Origin: Dyadobacter chenhuakuii | GTDB taxonomy: Bacteria; Bacteroidota; Bacteroidia; Cytophagales; Spirosomataceae | Reading direction: 5' to 3' | NCBI RefSeq assembly: GCF_023821985.2 | Contig: NZ_CP098805.1 | Coordinates: 372,001-436,000 of the forward strand | Length of the DNA stretch: 64,000 nucleotides | Part shown: piece by piece, positions 51,398-60,339 of the stretch | Layout of the letters: the number at the start of each line of letters is the position of its first letter | Numbering within the stretch: position 1 is the stretch's first letter | Translations under genes and position numbers: made by a program | Notes under the pieces: generated by a model | What the model was told of the DNA's origin: nothing | Seen by the model: only the letters and a program-made list of their open reading frames with translations | Database searches by the model: none

Positions 51398-52357
51398 TTA
51401 TGCTGTTTCCTCAATGATGGTTTCTACTTCAAGTTCCATTAGAAATCTCTCGGCGTCCAACGCGGCCATACATCCGGTTCCGGCAGCAGTGATGGCTTGT
51501 CTGTAAACATTATCCTGCGCATCACCACAAGCGAATACACCTTTAATGTTGGTGCAAGCACTTCCTTTTATAGTCTGAATGTAGCCGGTTTCGTCCATGT
51601 TCAGATATCCTTTGAAAATATCCGTGTTAGGCTTATGTCCGATCGCTACAAAGAAACCGGTTGCCTGCAATAGTTGCTCCTCGCCCGTTTTATTATTTTT
51701 TACCAAAACAGATTCAAGTCCTTCTTCTCCGTTCAGCTTTACCGTTTCCGTATTCCAGAGAATTTCAATGTTCGGCAACATTTCTACGCGTTTCTGCATG
51801 ATCTTGGAAGCACGCATTTCATCGCGACGAACCAGCAGATACACTTTACGGGCCAATTTGGCAAGATAACTTGCTTCCTCGGCAGCTGTATCACCGGCGC
51901 CCACGACTACCACATCCTGTCCTCGGAAAAAGAAACCATCACAAACCGCACAGGCAGAAACGCCGCGGCCGTTCAGGCGCTCTTCGTCAGGAAGCCCCAG
52001 CCATTTGGCAGAAGCACCGGTTGAAACAATCACTGAATCGGCTTCGATCTCGTGCTTGTTGTCAATAGTCACTTTGAGCGGATGTGTTGTAAAATCAACT
52101 GCCGTAGCCAATCCGTAACGGATATCTGTTCCGAAGCGTTTGGCTTGTTTTTCGAAATTGACCATCATTTCAGGACCGGTAATCCCATCCGGATAGCCCG
52201 GATAATTATCAACTTCCGTGGTAATGGTCAGCTGGCCGCCTGGTTGCGCGCCTTGGTAAAGTACAGGATTCAACCCTGCTCTGGATGCATATATAGCGGC
52301 TGTATATCCGGCAGGACCGGAGCCAATGATTAAGCAGGATACTTTCTCGGGTGTCAT
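51398..52357 (-). CDS. trxB: Thioredoxin reductase
   Basis: 319 aa NADPH-dependent flavoenzyme reducing thioredoxin. The FAD motif is IIGSGPAGYTAAIYASRAG, the redox pair C136-AV-C139 lies in SACAVCDGFF, the NADPH motif is VVVGAGDTAAEEA, and the C-terminal FAD contact is GVFACGDAQDNVYRQAITAAG. Length matches the ~320-aa low-molecular-weight class. Stand-alone gene among redox neighbours. Confidence 0.97.
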   Translation of the reverse strand: MTPEKVSCLIIGSGPAGYTAAIYASRAGLNPVLYQGAQPGGQLTITTEVDNYPGYPDGITGPEMMVNFEKQAKRFGTDIRYGLATAVDFTTHPLKVTIDNKHEIEADSVIVSTGASAKWLGLPDEERLNGRGVSACAVCDGFFFRGQDVVVVGAGDTAAEEASYLAKLARKVYLLVRRDEMRASKIMQKRVEMLPNIEILWNTETVKLNGEEGLESVLVKNNKTGEEQLLQATGFFVAIGHKPNTDIFKGYLNMDETGYIQTIKGSACTNIKGVFACGDAQDNVYRQAITAAGTGCMAALDAERFLMELEVETIIEETA

Positions 52358-52472
52358 ATTATATGGATACTAAATGTTAACGACGAATGTTTACGAACTA
52401 AGTTGTACTCGTCTATTACAACATTGGCAGATCGACAAAAGTGCAAAATTTCGATTCTTTATGCAAATTCAA

Positions 52473-54371
52473 TTAGAGGATCCTCCACTCGATTCTGCGG
52501 TTCTTCTGGCGGTTTTCCTGGGAGTCATTTGCGGCAACAGGCTGCGTCTCCCCATAACCTTTGAATGTGATCCGGTCTGCGACAATCCCCGACTGTTGCA
52601 GATATTGCTGAACGGATTGCGCCCTTCGCCTTGATAATTCCATATTTTCCGTGTCGGAACCTACATCGTCGGTATGACCGGAAATTTCAATTTTTACAGT
52701 TTTGTTTTTATTCAAAAAGTCAACCATTTTCCCAAGCTCGACTTTCGATTTTTCATCGAGGCTGTATTCACCTGTTTTGAAAAATATATTATTGAGCACT
52801 TCCGCCCGGTCTTTTTCAATGGCCTCCAAAGGAATGTCCAGGTCAACAAAGGATGTGGAATCATTCACTGTAAATGACAGGCTTTTAAAAAGATAACCCT
52901 GTTTGGATACATAAAAAGCATATTCGCCTCCGCTGTTGAGCACGGCCAGGAAAGAACCCGTTTTGCCATCCGACGAGAATTCGCCGACTTTTTGTTGTGT
53001 TTTAAGATCAAAAAGGTCGATAGCGGAAGCCAGCGGCGTATTTGTCTTTTTATCAAACACTTTTCCCTTCGCATAGCGTGTAGGCACGATCATATTCTTC
53101 ACCTCTTGGGGCAAATTGAATGTATAAAGCAGCGAGCGGCCTTTTCCTTCCGAACCATCGTCTGTATAGTAAGCTTTCTGCCCGTCCGAAGCGATAAAAA
53201 GTCCCACCTGGTCGGCTATGGTGTTAATAGGGTAACCAATGTTCCTGGATTGCGACCATACAGTGTCCGTGCGCTGTGAGATAAAGATGTCAAAACCGCC
53301 CATGCCAGGAAAGCCGTTTGAGGCATAAAAAAGCGTTCTGCCGTTGGCGTGAATGAATGGTGCATTTTCTTCATCGGGCGTATTAATGTGTGACCCAAGG
53401 TTTTTTGGCGCCGCCCATTTGCCTTTATCATCAAGTTTGGTAACCCAGATATCGCGCTTGCCCTGTCCGCCCTTACGGTCCGAAGCAAAGTACAACAGGT
53501 GGCCGTCGGCCGATAGAGATGGCTGCGATTCCCAGTCGCGTGTATTGATTTCCTGACCCAGATTTAGCGGCGCACTCCAATCCTTGCCTTCTTTGCGTGA
53601 AATGTATAGATCGCAGCTTCCATAACCATCCGGCCGGTTGCAGGCCGTGAAAACCAATGTTCGTCCGTCCGCCGACACAGTGCAAGTGCCTTCGTTATTG
53701 GTTGTGTTAATGGACTTGGAAATTTCCTCGGGCACGTCCCATTTACCATTGATACGATGCGTGGTGTAAATGTTTTCGTCACGGTTCTCCGTCAGGCCGG
53801 TGAAAATCAATGTTTCATCATCCGCCGTCATAACAGGGAAATACTGCGTGTTCAGGAAGTTGACCGTGTCGCCCAGGGACTGTTTCTGAATGCTTAAAGG
53901 ATTTTTGATCGCCTCCCGGGCAAATTTGGAAGATGCTATTGATTTTTCCGCAAGCCGGGCGAGGCTCGATTTTGCGGGAAACAATGGCAATGCTCTCTCG
54001 TAGTAGACCTGCGCCGAATCGTAATGCTGCGCTTCAAAATGATAGCGTCCAAACCATTGCAACGCTGCCGCCGTCTGCGGCGCCGTTGGTCTGAGCTGAA
54101 TGGCTTTTGCGTAATATTTTTTGGTGAGATCCGGGTTGCGTTGCAGCTCGTAGATCTGCGCAAGCCTCAGGTTGGTGTCATAACTGTTGGGTTCCTGTTC
54201 CAGGACTTTTTCAAAAAGCGCAATGGCATCGGGCAGCTTTCTTGCCTGCCAGGCTTGCTGCGCTTTTTCATAGGTTTCCCGGGCTTTCCGGGACAATGTT
54301 GCATCCTGTGCATGCGTGTAATTTGAAATAAACAGACAGGAGAAGAGCAAAAATATAGCGGCGCGGTGCAT
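52473..54371 (-). CDS. OmpA-family protein with TPR and PD40 propeller
   Basis: 632 aa from ATG 54371 (MHRAAIFLLFSCLFISNYTH), whose ATG overlaps the queE stop (TAATG). After the signal come TPR repeats (~25-130), a WD40-like PD40 propeller (~175-420, e.g. GRTLVFTACNRPDGYGSCDLYISRKE, written in parts), a carboxypeptidase-like/CNA fold (~440-510) and a C-terminal OmpA peptidoglycan-binding domain with ISGHTDDVGSDTENMELSRR. This architecture is common in Bacteroidota envelope and gliding/secretion-associated proteins. The specific partner is unknown. Confidence 0.9.
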   Translation of the reverse strand: MHRAAIFLLFSCLFISNYTHAQDATLSRKARETYEKAQQAWQARKLPDAIALFEKVLEQEPNSYDTNLRLAQIYELQRNPDLTKKYYAKAIQLRPTAPQTAAALQWFGRYHFEAQHYDSAQVYYERALPLFPAKSSLARLAEKSIASSKFAREAIKNPLSIQKQSLGDTVNFLNTQYFPVMTADDETLIFTGLTENRDENIYTTHRINGKWDVPEEISKSINTTNNEGTCTVSADGRTLVFTACNRPDGYGSCDLYISRKEGKDWSAPLNLGQEINTRDWESQPSLSADGHLLYFASDRKGGQGKRDIWVTKLDDKGKWAAPKNLGSHINTPDEENAPFIHANGRTLFYASNGFPGMGGFDIFISQRTDTVWSQSRNIGYPINTIADQVGLFIASDGQKAYYTDDGSEGKGRSLLYTFNLPQEVKNMIVPTRYAKGKVFDKKTNTPLASAIDLFDLKTQQKVGEFSSDGKTGSFLAVLNSGGEYAFYVSKQGYLFKSLSFTVNDSTSFVDLDIPLEAIEKDRAEVLNNIFFKTGEYSLDEKSKVELGKMVDFLNKNKTVKIEISGHTDDVGSDTENMELSRRRAQSVQQYLQQSGIVADRITFKGYGETQPVAANDSQENRQKNRRIEWRIL

Positions 54372-54997
54372 TAGGGAATGTTCATATACTTGTGGGTTTG
54401 TAACGACATTTTCCATTTGGGATTGTCTTTGATATATTCAATTATCAAAGGCAGCATCACCTCATGCTTACTCCATTCGGGCTGTAAGAGCAGCGTGCAT
54501 TCGTCGGAGACAAGTGCAGCATGTGACTCCGCAAATTCAAAATCACTTTTGTTGTAAATGATCGCTTTGAGCTCGTTGGCGTTTTTATAAATGTCGGGGT
54601 GTGGTGTTTTAAATTTTTTGGGAGAAAAACACACCCAATCCCAATGTCCTGTGAACGGATATACGCCGGATGTTTCAATGTTGGTTTTAAAACCTGCGTC
54701 TTGCAGCTGGCCCGTCAGCTCGTCGAGGTTATACATTAAAGGTTCGCCTCCAGTGATCACAGCCAGGCGGCCGGGATACTGCAACGCGCCGTCGACAATG
54801 TTGTTAATGTTATATTTCGGATGCAGGTCCGCATTCCAGGATTCTTTCACGTCGCACCAGTGACAGCCCACTTCGCAGCCGCCTAGGCGGATAAAGTAAG
54901 CAGCCCGACCACTATGCTGGCCTTCACCCTGCAAGGTGTAAAAGGCCTCCATAACCGGAAGCTGGTGGGTAACGATGGGCAATGTTTCAGTCAGCAC
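54371..54997 (-). CDS. queE: 7-carboxy-7-deazaguanine synthase QueE
   Basis: 208 aa radical-SAM enzyme of queuosine synthesis, turning 6-carboxytetrahydropterin into 7-carboxy-7-deazaguanine. Cluster Cys C41, C45 and C48 (CEVGCHWC, CxxxCxxC) follow FYTLQGEGQHSG, and VITGGEPLMYN is the SAM-binding GGEP motif. Start is probably GTG 54997; a later ATG at 54952 would remove part of the conserved N-terminus. Its stop overlaps the OmpA-like start, a coupling without an obvious functional link. Confidence 0.94.
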   Translation of the reverse strand: MLTETLPIVTHQLPVMEAFYTLQGEGQHSGRAAYFIRLGGCEVGCHWCDVKESWNADLHPKYNINNIVDGALQYPGRLAVITGGEPLMYNLDELTGQLQDAGFKTNIETSGVYPFTGHWDWVCFSPKKFKTPHPDIYKNANELKAIIYNKSDFEFAESHAALVSDECTLLLQPEWSKHEVMLPLIIEYIKDNPKWKMSLQTHKYMNIP

Positions 54998-55121
54998 AAT
55001 TCAAAAAAGGGAGATGTTCAAAAGAATGTAACAACCAATCCGGTCGAAAAATGCCCAAAGGTACGAAATTCAAAGTGCTAATAGTCTATCAAACCAGATC
55101 AATTAGTCGCATATTTGCAGT

Positions 55122-56489
55122 ATGAATGCAATGCCAATCCACCAGCAAGAAGTTATTTGTGCGCTCGCAACTCCCTCAGGCGTAGGCGCTATTGCCGTGA
55201 TCCGCGTCTCCGGGCTTGGGTCTATTTCCATGGTAAAATCCATTTTTAAGGGAAAAAACCTGGAAGAAGCCGAAACCCACACCGTACATTTCGGAACAAT
55301 CCAGGCAGCCGGGGAAATCATCGACGAAGTCCTCGTGACCGTCTTCAAAACGCCCAGATCTTTTACCAAAGAAGATTCGATAGAGATTTCCTGTCACGGC
55401 TCCGACTACATTATCAGGCAAATATTGAAACTCCTCATTTCAAAAGGAGCAAGGATCGCCAAGCCCGGCGAGTTCACACAGCGCGCATTCCTGAACGGCC
55501 AATTTGACCTAGTCCAAGCCGAAGCCGTAGCTGATCTCATCGCAGCCGATTCGCAAGCCAGCCACAAAACCGCATTAAACCAGCTAAGAGGCGGCTTTTC
55601 CAAAAAACTCGCATCATTACGCACCGAACTCATCCACTTCGCATCCTTAATCGAGCTCGAACTTGATTTCGGTGAAGAAGACGTCGAATTCGCCCAGCGC
55701 GATGATCTGCGCCGCCTTATTGAAGCATTACTAAGCACAATTGCGCCTTTGATCGAGTCGTTCGATTTCGGTAATGCGTTAAAAGAAGGCGTCCCGGTGG
55801 CCATTATCGGCTCGCCCAATGTCGGCAAATCCACATTGCTGAATGCTTTACTAAACGAAGAAAAAGCCATCGTAACCAGCATCGCCGGCACGACCCGCGA
55901 TGTCATCGAAGACACCATTGTCCTCGATGGCCTGAAATTCCGCTTCATCGACACCGCCGGCATCCGCGAAACCACCGACCTTGTGGAATCCATTGGCATT
56001 GAAAGATCGAAAAATGCGATGGAGAAGGCAGATATCGTGATCTTCCTTTTCGACAGTTTGGAAACCTTGGAGGAAAACCAGCAACTCGGGGCATTACTGC
56101 CCGACGGAAAACAGGTTTTGTATGTGTTGAACAAGATTGATATTGGAGAAATAGCGGCTGAAAGTTTAGGCGCGCTGCAAGAGAATGTTATTTCAATTTC
56201 TGCAAAATCCCAAACCGGACTATCTCAGCTGACCAATAAATTGGTTTCAATGGTTTACGGCCAATCGGCCAGCGATACTGTGGTAACGAATTTGCGTCAC
56301 TACGAACATTTGGTGAAAACACATGATGCTTTGAATGATGTTTTGAATGGGTTGGAAACGGGGGTTACCGGGGATTTTCTGGCGCAGGATATTCGGTTGT
56401 CGCTGTTTCATTTGGGGGAGATTACTGGGACTATTGTTACGGATGACTTATTAGAAAACATCTTTTCCCGCTTCTGTATCGGCAAGTAG
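55122..56489 (+). CDS. mnmE: tRNA modification GTPase MnmE
   Basis: 455 aa. With MnmG it modifies wobble uridine of some tRNAs. The N-terminal folate-binding domain is ~1-120; the G domain starts with the P-loop GSPNVGKS at 230-237 and has SIAGTTRD, DTAG at 277-280 and NKID; the C-terminal tail ends in the catalytic CIGK motif. It is divergent from queE, also a tRNA-modification gene. Identification is secure. Confidence 0.97.
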   Translation: MNAMPIHQQEVICALATPSGVGAIAVIRVSGLGSISMVKSIFKGKNLEEAETHTVHFGTIQAAGEIIDEVLVTVFKTPRSFTKEDSIEISCHGSDYIIRQILKLLISKGARIAKPGEFTQRAFLNGQFDLVQAEAVADLIAADSQASHKTALNQLRGGFSKKLASLRTELIHFASLIELELDFGEEDVEFAQRDDLRRLIEALLSTIAPLIESFDFGNALKEGVPVAIIGSPNVGKSTLLNALLNEEKAIVTSIAGTTRDVIEDTIVLDGLKFRFIDTAGIRETTDLVESIGIERSKNAMEKADIVIFLFDSLETLEENQQLGALLPDGKQVLYVLNKIDIGEIAAESLGALQENVISISAKSQTGLSQLTNKLVSMVYGQSASDTVVTNLRHYEHLVKTHDALNDVLNGLETGVTGDFLAQDIRLSLFHLGEITGTIVTDDLLENIFSRFCIGK

Positions 56490-56532
56490 GTAGGCTAAAT
56501 AAAGTAAGCAATCTTCTATCAAACAACAAGAT

Positions 56533-56955
56533 ATGGACGAGCAGGATATTCGTTGGAAACAGCGGTTTGAAAATTATAAAAAAGCACTTGCGAAATTAGG
56601 TGAAGCTGTTCATCTGGATACGCAACGTGCGTTAAGTGAACTTGAAAGGCAAGGCGTTATACAGGCGTTTGAATTTACGCATGAATTGGCCTGGAAGGTG
56701 ATGCAGGATTTTTTTATTTATCAGGGCAACTCGGAGATAAAAGGTTCGAGGGATGCAACACGCCAGGCATTTAGTGTTGATCTGATCATGGACGGCGATA
56801 ACTGGATGGAAATGATCAAGAATAGAAATCTTACCAGCCATACTTATAACGAAGAAATATCCGAACAGATTTATAAAAACATTGTCGGTGATTTTTATCC
56901 TCTGTTTTTAGCATTTCAAGAAAAGATGGAATCCATAATAGCCAAAAAAGAATAA
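56533..56955 (+). CDS. HEPN-like nucleotidyltransferase substrate-binding protein (HI0074 family)
   Basis: 140 aa all-helical protein of the HI0074/HEPN type (RFENYKKALAKLGEAVH; QGVIQAFEFTHELAWKVMQDF; RDATRQAF; NRNLTSHTYNEEISEQIY). Such proteins form a two-gene module with a minimal nucleotidyltransferase, now viewed as HEPN/MNT toxin-antitoxin systems. The HEPN RNase motif RX4-6H is not clearly typical but RNLTSH (R..SH) is present. The TAATG overlap with the next gene shows coupling. Confidence 0.88.
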   Translation: MDEQDIRWKQRFENYKKALAKLGEAVHLDTQRALSELERQGVIQAFEFTHELAWKVMQDFFIYQGNSEIKGSRDATRQAFSVDLIMDGDNWMEMIKNRNLTSHTYNEEISEQIYKNIVGDFYPLFLAFQEKMESIIAKKE

Positions 56956-57272
56956 TGTACGGCCTGTCAGAAAAAACAATTATCGCAGTTCAAAATGTTT
57001 TCCGAAAGTATCCGAACGTAGAAAAAGTAATCCTCTACGGATCGCGCGCAAAAGGAAACTTCCGCAACGGCTCCGACATTGATTTAGTGCTAGTAGGAGA
57101 CAAACTTACTTTAACTGATCAATTCAGAATTGAAACAGAACTGGATGATTTACTGCTTCCTTACAGGATAGATTTGGCACTTTACCATCAAATTGAGAAT
57201 GAGGATCTTGTTGGTCATATTGATCGAATGGGGATGGTTTTTTTTGAAAATGTGACCGTCAAGGGAGCTTGA
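56955..57272 (+). CDS. Minimal nucleotidyltransferase (MNT) of the HEPN/MNT pair
   Basis: 105 aa with the polymerase-beta-type motif GSRAKGNFRNGSDIDL (G29-S30...D41-x-D43) and a third acidic residue in RIDLAL. In HEPN/MNT modules this protein adds nucleotides to the HEPN partner and neutralises it. It is translated from the overlapping ATG at 56955. Confidence 0.9.
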   Translation: MYGLSEKTIIAVQNVFRKYPNVEKVILYGSRAKGNFRNGSDIDLVLVGDKLTLTDQFRIETELDDLLLPYRIDLALYHQIENEDLVGHIDRMGMVFFENVTVKGA

Positions 57273-57296
57273 ATTTGATTCCGCCGGTTCGGTGAT

Positions 57297-57683
57297 TCAG
57301 CCCGGTACAACAATGACCGCCGGATGGCTCGCAAATACATCCATGACCAAATCAAAATAAGTCTTTCCTTCCGAGGTTTCCAGCGCTTTTAATTTTTCTG
57401 AAAACAGCGCTTTGTTGAAAGGTGAGCCGGGGCGTAGTTTTTCCAGGTAATACCGCCTGGTTTCTTCATAACCCAACGATAGCCGACTAATTTCCATATC
57501 CAGCCAGATGAGCTCTAATGCTGTGGCGCCCTTGGCAGCTCCAAATCCTCGGTATAGAAGATCATCCAGGGCATCCAGGCTTTCTGCAATTTGCCATTCT
57601 TCGTCAGCCATAAAAAGCCGGTTGATCTCCGTATAAAAGGACGCAATCCCCTGAATTGAGCTGCCCTGAATTGTTAATTGCAT
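57297..57683 (-). CDS. Barstar-like ribonuclease inhibitor
   Basis: 128 aa resembling barstar-type RNase inhibitors: GSSIQGIASFYTEINRLFM, then the central SLDALDDLLYRGFG segment typical of the fold, and LIWLDMEISRLSLG. No barnase-like RNase gene is next to it, so it may act on an unlinked or foreign RNase. Convergent with the MNT gene. Confidence 0.75.
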   Translation of the reverse strand: MQLTIQGSSIQGIASFYTEINRLFMADEEWQIAESLDALDDLLYRGFGAAKGATALELIWLDMEISRLSLGYEETRRYYLEKLRPGSPFNKALFSEKLKALETSEGKTYFDLVMDVFASHPAVIVVPG

Positions 57684-57869
57684 TTCTATCCGTTATTGAT
57701 ATGGTAAGGCGAACATTGCAAATTTATAGCGTAGGGTGCAGTTTACAATGTGCCTTGATTGTATTTTGTTATGAGAACGATAAGCATTACCGAATCAACA
57801 ATATCTGGTTCAATAATTTGTTAACAAAAACCGGCAGCAAGGACGCTGCTGGTCTTTTCCACTTTACAA

Positions 57870-58244
57870 ATGAGCAAATACATTTCAACAATCGGACTTT
57901 TGGTCCTTTCTAATGTCTTCATGACACTGGCCTGGTATGGGCACCTCAAATTCTTCAATAAGGACGGTGGTCATAGCTCCACACCATTGTGGACGATCAT
58001 ACTTCTGAGCTGGGGCCTGGCATTTTTTGAATACTGCTTCCAGGTTCCGGCGAATCGCATCGGCTCTTCCGAAACCGGAGGCCCGTTTACATTGGTGCAG
58101 CTGAAAATTATTCAGGAGGTGATTACCCTGATCGTTTTTATGATCTTCTCGGTAACGTTTTTTAAAAATACGCAATTCACCTACAACCACCTGATCGGCT
58201 TCGCATTACTGGTGGGAGCGGTTTATTTTATTTTCAAGGCGTGA
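57870..58244 (+). CDS. DMT-family membrane protein (DUF486)
   Basis: 124 aa with four membrane helices, belonging to DUF486, a small-multidrug-resistance-like family: GLLVLSNVFMTLAWYGHLKF, WGLAFFEYCFQVPANRIG and FTLVQLKIIQEVITLIVFM. Transport substrate unknown. Stand-alone gene upstream of the TetR regulator. Confidence 0.88.
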   Translation: MSKYISTIGLLVLSNVFMTLAWYGHLKFFNKDGGHSSTPLWTIILLSWGLAFFEYCFQVPANRIGSSETGGPFTLVQLKIIQEVITLIVFMIFSVTFFKNTQFTYNHLIGFALLVGAVYFIFKA

Positions 58245-58329
58245 GGGTTTCCCCAGCATTGCTTAAACAGCAGCGTTTCAGAGGTTAAGCCCTGCAGGAA
58301 TATGTCCCAACATTGAAACTTATTTTCTT

Positions 58330-58345
58330 TACCGATCGTTCGGTA
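58330..58345. promoter_or_regulatory. TetR-type operator, probably autoregulatory
   Basis: TACCGATCGTTCGGTA: perfect 6-bp arms TACCGA and TCGGTA around four bases, 16 bp before the TetR ATG. Motifs of this kind are common operators for TetR-family repressors. Confidence 0.65.
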
Positions 58346-58361
58346 TAATAAAGAGTAGACA

Positions 58362-58919
58362 ATGGCACATTCAAAAATTAACGCTGATATTGTTGTTGAA
58401 AAGCTGATGCAAGTATTCCGGTCGATAGGCTATGATGGGGCGAGTTTGGCCGAGTTGGCTTCTGCAACGGGGCTGAAAAAGGCAAGCTTATACCATCGGT
58501 TTCCGGACGGCAAGGTGGGTATGGCGAATGCTGTGCTTGATTATGGTTCCGAGTGGACGGATGAACATATATTCAGCGTCCTGCATGCATCCGAACCGGC
58601 CACGGAACGTCTGAATGCTGTGTTGGATGCTATTTCACGGCTTTATGATGGTGGTCAGTCGGCGTGCATTCTCCGGGCGATGTCACAGGGAACCGCCGTA
58701 GATATTTTTAAGGATCGGGTGGCTGGTATGATGCAGCAATGGATAGATGCATTTGCGCACCTTGCGTCGGACCTGGGCCATGATTCCAATGCTGCTGAAA
58801 AGCTAGGCAAATCAGCCCTCATTAAAATTCAGGGCTCGCTCATTGTAGCTCAGACTTTACAGCAACCATCGTATTTCCAGGAAGCACTTAATGACATTAG
58901 AAGAGATTTTATCAGATAG
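58362..58919 (+). CDS. TetR/AcrR family transcriptional regulator
   Basis: 185 aa with N-terminal HTH (VFRSIGYDGASLAELASATG, then LKKASLYHRFPDGKVGMANA) and a C-terminal ligand domain. An inverted repeat lies just before the gene. Plausible target besides itself is the flavin-binding gene at 59238. The ligand is unknown. Confidence 0.92.
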   Translation: MAHSKINADIVVEKLMQVFRSIGYDGASLAELASATGLKKASLYHRFPDGKVGMANAVLDYGSEWTDEHIFSVLHASEPATERLNAVLDAISRLYDGGQSACILRAMSQGTAVDIFKDRVAGMMQQWIDAFAHLASDLGHDSNAAEKLGKSALIKIQGSLIVAQTLQQPSYFQEALNDIRRDFIR

Positions 58920-59015
58920 CGTTAGGGCCGACAAGTTAGACTGCCATTTGATAACCCTTCCTTCGGTAATATCGTCAGCAGTTTTGAAATAAAATTACTT
59001 TAAACTTTTACTACA

Positions 59016-59198
59016 ATGGAAACAACAGATGTCTTTGAATATACCTCATTCGTGAATGAAGAATGTGGCGATACGATGTGGAATGAAGAAAATTTGAACC
59101 CACCAAAAAACAGCGCTAAAAAGGATGTTTCTGTGGGAAATATAAAAACAGAAAACAAGGATATTCAGCATCCCTCTGAGGATAAATCCGTTAACTGA
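59016..59198 (+). CDS. Small hypothetical protein, 60 aa
   Basis: Acidic, hydrophilic peptide (METTDVFEYTSFVNEECGDT...), without a membrane segment or known motif. It lies between the TetR gene and the flavin-binding gene with 30-100 bp gaps and the same orientation, so it may be co-transcribed. Support is its clean ATG and position; it could be spurious. Confidence 0.45.
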   Translation: METTDVFEYTSFVNEECGDTMWNEENLNPPKNSAKKDVSVGNIKTENKDIQHPSEDKSVN

Positions 59199-59237
59199 CT
59201 ATGGTAGGATTGGGGTTACATTAAAAACAAATCAGAT

Positions 59238-59876
59238 ATGGCAAGGAACTATGCATCAGTGGCTTTCACTCCGGAAGTGAAGGCCCTGCAGGAACGCTAC
59301 GGAAGCCGTCAGGCCTATGCGCACATGGAACAAAAAGCGACCGGGACCCGGCTTTCCGATAGCGAGAGCAACTTTATTCAGGAAAGGGATAGTTTCTATA
59401 TAGCGAGCATTGGCGAAAATGGGTTTCCTTACATCCAGCACCGTGGAGGGATGAAAGGATTTCTTCACACAATTGATCCGCAAACACTTGCGTATGCCGA
59501 CTTACGTGGCAACAGGCAGTTCATTACAGTAGGCAATGCTGCCACTAATCCCAAAGTTTCCCTGATATTAATGGATTACGCACGGCGGGCGCGATTGAAG
59601 GTATATGCCGAAGTCGAAATCGTAGCTATTAACGACCGCCAGGATCTGGCCGACCTGGTTATTCCGGAAGGCTATGAAAACATTGCCGAGCGGATTGTGC
59701 TGCTGCATATCGTAGCCTTTGATTGGAACTGTCCAAAGTATATTACTCCCCGTTATGCTATGGAAGAAATTAATCAGATGGTAGCGCCGATGCAGGAACG
59801 TATAAAGGAACTGGAATCGGAAGTCCTGCGGTTAAAGAAGCAAAATGAGCTATTTACTGCAAACTCACCACACTAG
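59238..59876 (+). CDS. Pyridoxamine 5'-phosphate oxidase-family flavin-binding protein
   Basis: 212 aa with the split-barrel FMN-binding fold: DSFYIASIGENGFPYIQHRGG, then LAYADLRGNRQFITVGNAA and NPKVSLILMDYARRARLKVY. The C-terminal helix (IKELESEVLRLKKQNEL) is a coiled coil likely for dimerisation. Probably an FMN-dependent oxidoreductase of unknown substrate, in the TetR gene neighbourhood. Its 3' end overlaps a broken nucleotidyltransferase reading the other way. Confidence 0.85.
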   Translation: MARNYASVAFTPEVKALQERYGSRQAYAHMEQKATGTRLSDSESNFIQERDSFYIASIGENGFPYIQHRGGMKGFLHTIDPQTLAYADLRGNRQFITVGNAATNPKVSLILMDYARRARLKVYAEVEIVAINDRQDLADLVIPEGYENIAERIVLLHIVAFDWNCPKYITPRYAMEEINQMVAPMQERIKELESEVLRLKKQNELFTANSPH

Positions 59877-59980
59877 AACCGGCATAGAAGCGCCGATGCG
59901 GTGCCGCCCACTATCATATATTCTACTGAATGTTTGTTAAAGATTTCGCGGATGTAGCGAATGCTGCGTGCATAGTCCAT
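59873..59980 (-). pseudogene. Truncated nucleotidyltransferase, N-terminal fragment
   Basis: 35 codons reading MDYARSIRYIREIFNKHSVE then YMIVGGTASALLCRF before a stop. The YMIVGGTAS pattern after an amphipathic helix is how DUF6036/AbiEii-like nucleotidyltransferases begin; the catalytic acids that should follow are missing because the frame runs into the end of the opposed gene. It is therefore a deletion remnant. It starts 7 nt after the stop of the small gene at 59988. Confidence 0.5.
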
Positions 59981-59987
59981 TTAATGT

Positions 59988-60149
59988 TCATTGCTTATTC
60001 GAACCAGCTTTGACATATTCCTCCCTCAAAGATTTCATTGAGCGCTCAAAGCTATCATGACGCTTCATTGACTTTATAGAAGATGGGGCAGCTGGCTTCA
60101 CAGAAGACTTCAATTCCTGAATGCTTTTGTATTTGGCTGATTGGTTCAT
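59988..60149 (-). CDS. Small basic protein, 53 aa, partner of the broken nucleotidyltransferase
   Basis: Reads MNQSAKYKSIQELKSSVKPA, then APSSIKSMKRHDSFERSMKS and LREEYVKAGSNKQ. Basic and helical, no recognised family. Its close spacing to the nucleotidyltransferase fragment suggests a former two-gene operon. The gap 60150-60339 holds a terminator-like hairpin and a GTCGAC inverted repeat (60271-60299). Confidence 0.55.
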   Translation of the reverse strand: MNQSAKYKSIQELKSSVKPAAPSSIKSMKRHDSFERSMKSLREEYVKAGSNKQ

Positions 60150-60237
60150 GTGAATCTCTTGAAACTGTAAATTGAAGATACGAATGTATTACAAAAATCA
60201 AGGCTCGAAAAAATAGGTAAGAACGCCTAGGAATGCG

Positions 60238-60263
60238 GGGACTGTTGGTGACAGTCCTTTTTT
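60238..60263 (+). terminator. Rho-independent terminator-like hairpin
   Basis: GGACTG (60239-60244) and CAGTCC (60252-60257) form a 6-bp stem with a 7-nt loop followed by six T residues on the plus strand. No plus-strand gene ends nearby, so it may act on read-through from 59238 or be a leftover. Confidence 0.6.
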
Positions 60264-60339
60264 GTTGCTTCGTCGACATTACAATGCTTTCTGTCGACGG
60301 TTAGAACAAAAAGACCATTGACCGGATTATCATCCCAAA

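Noticed and set aside
57656..57913. 85-aa plus-strand open frame
   Set aside because: Overlaps the starts of the barstar-like gene and the DUF486 gene and has no recognisable features.
60055..60279. 74-aa minus-strand open frame
   Set aside because: It is out of frame with the better supported 53-aa gene and includes the terminator-like hairpin.
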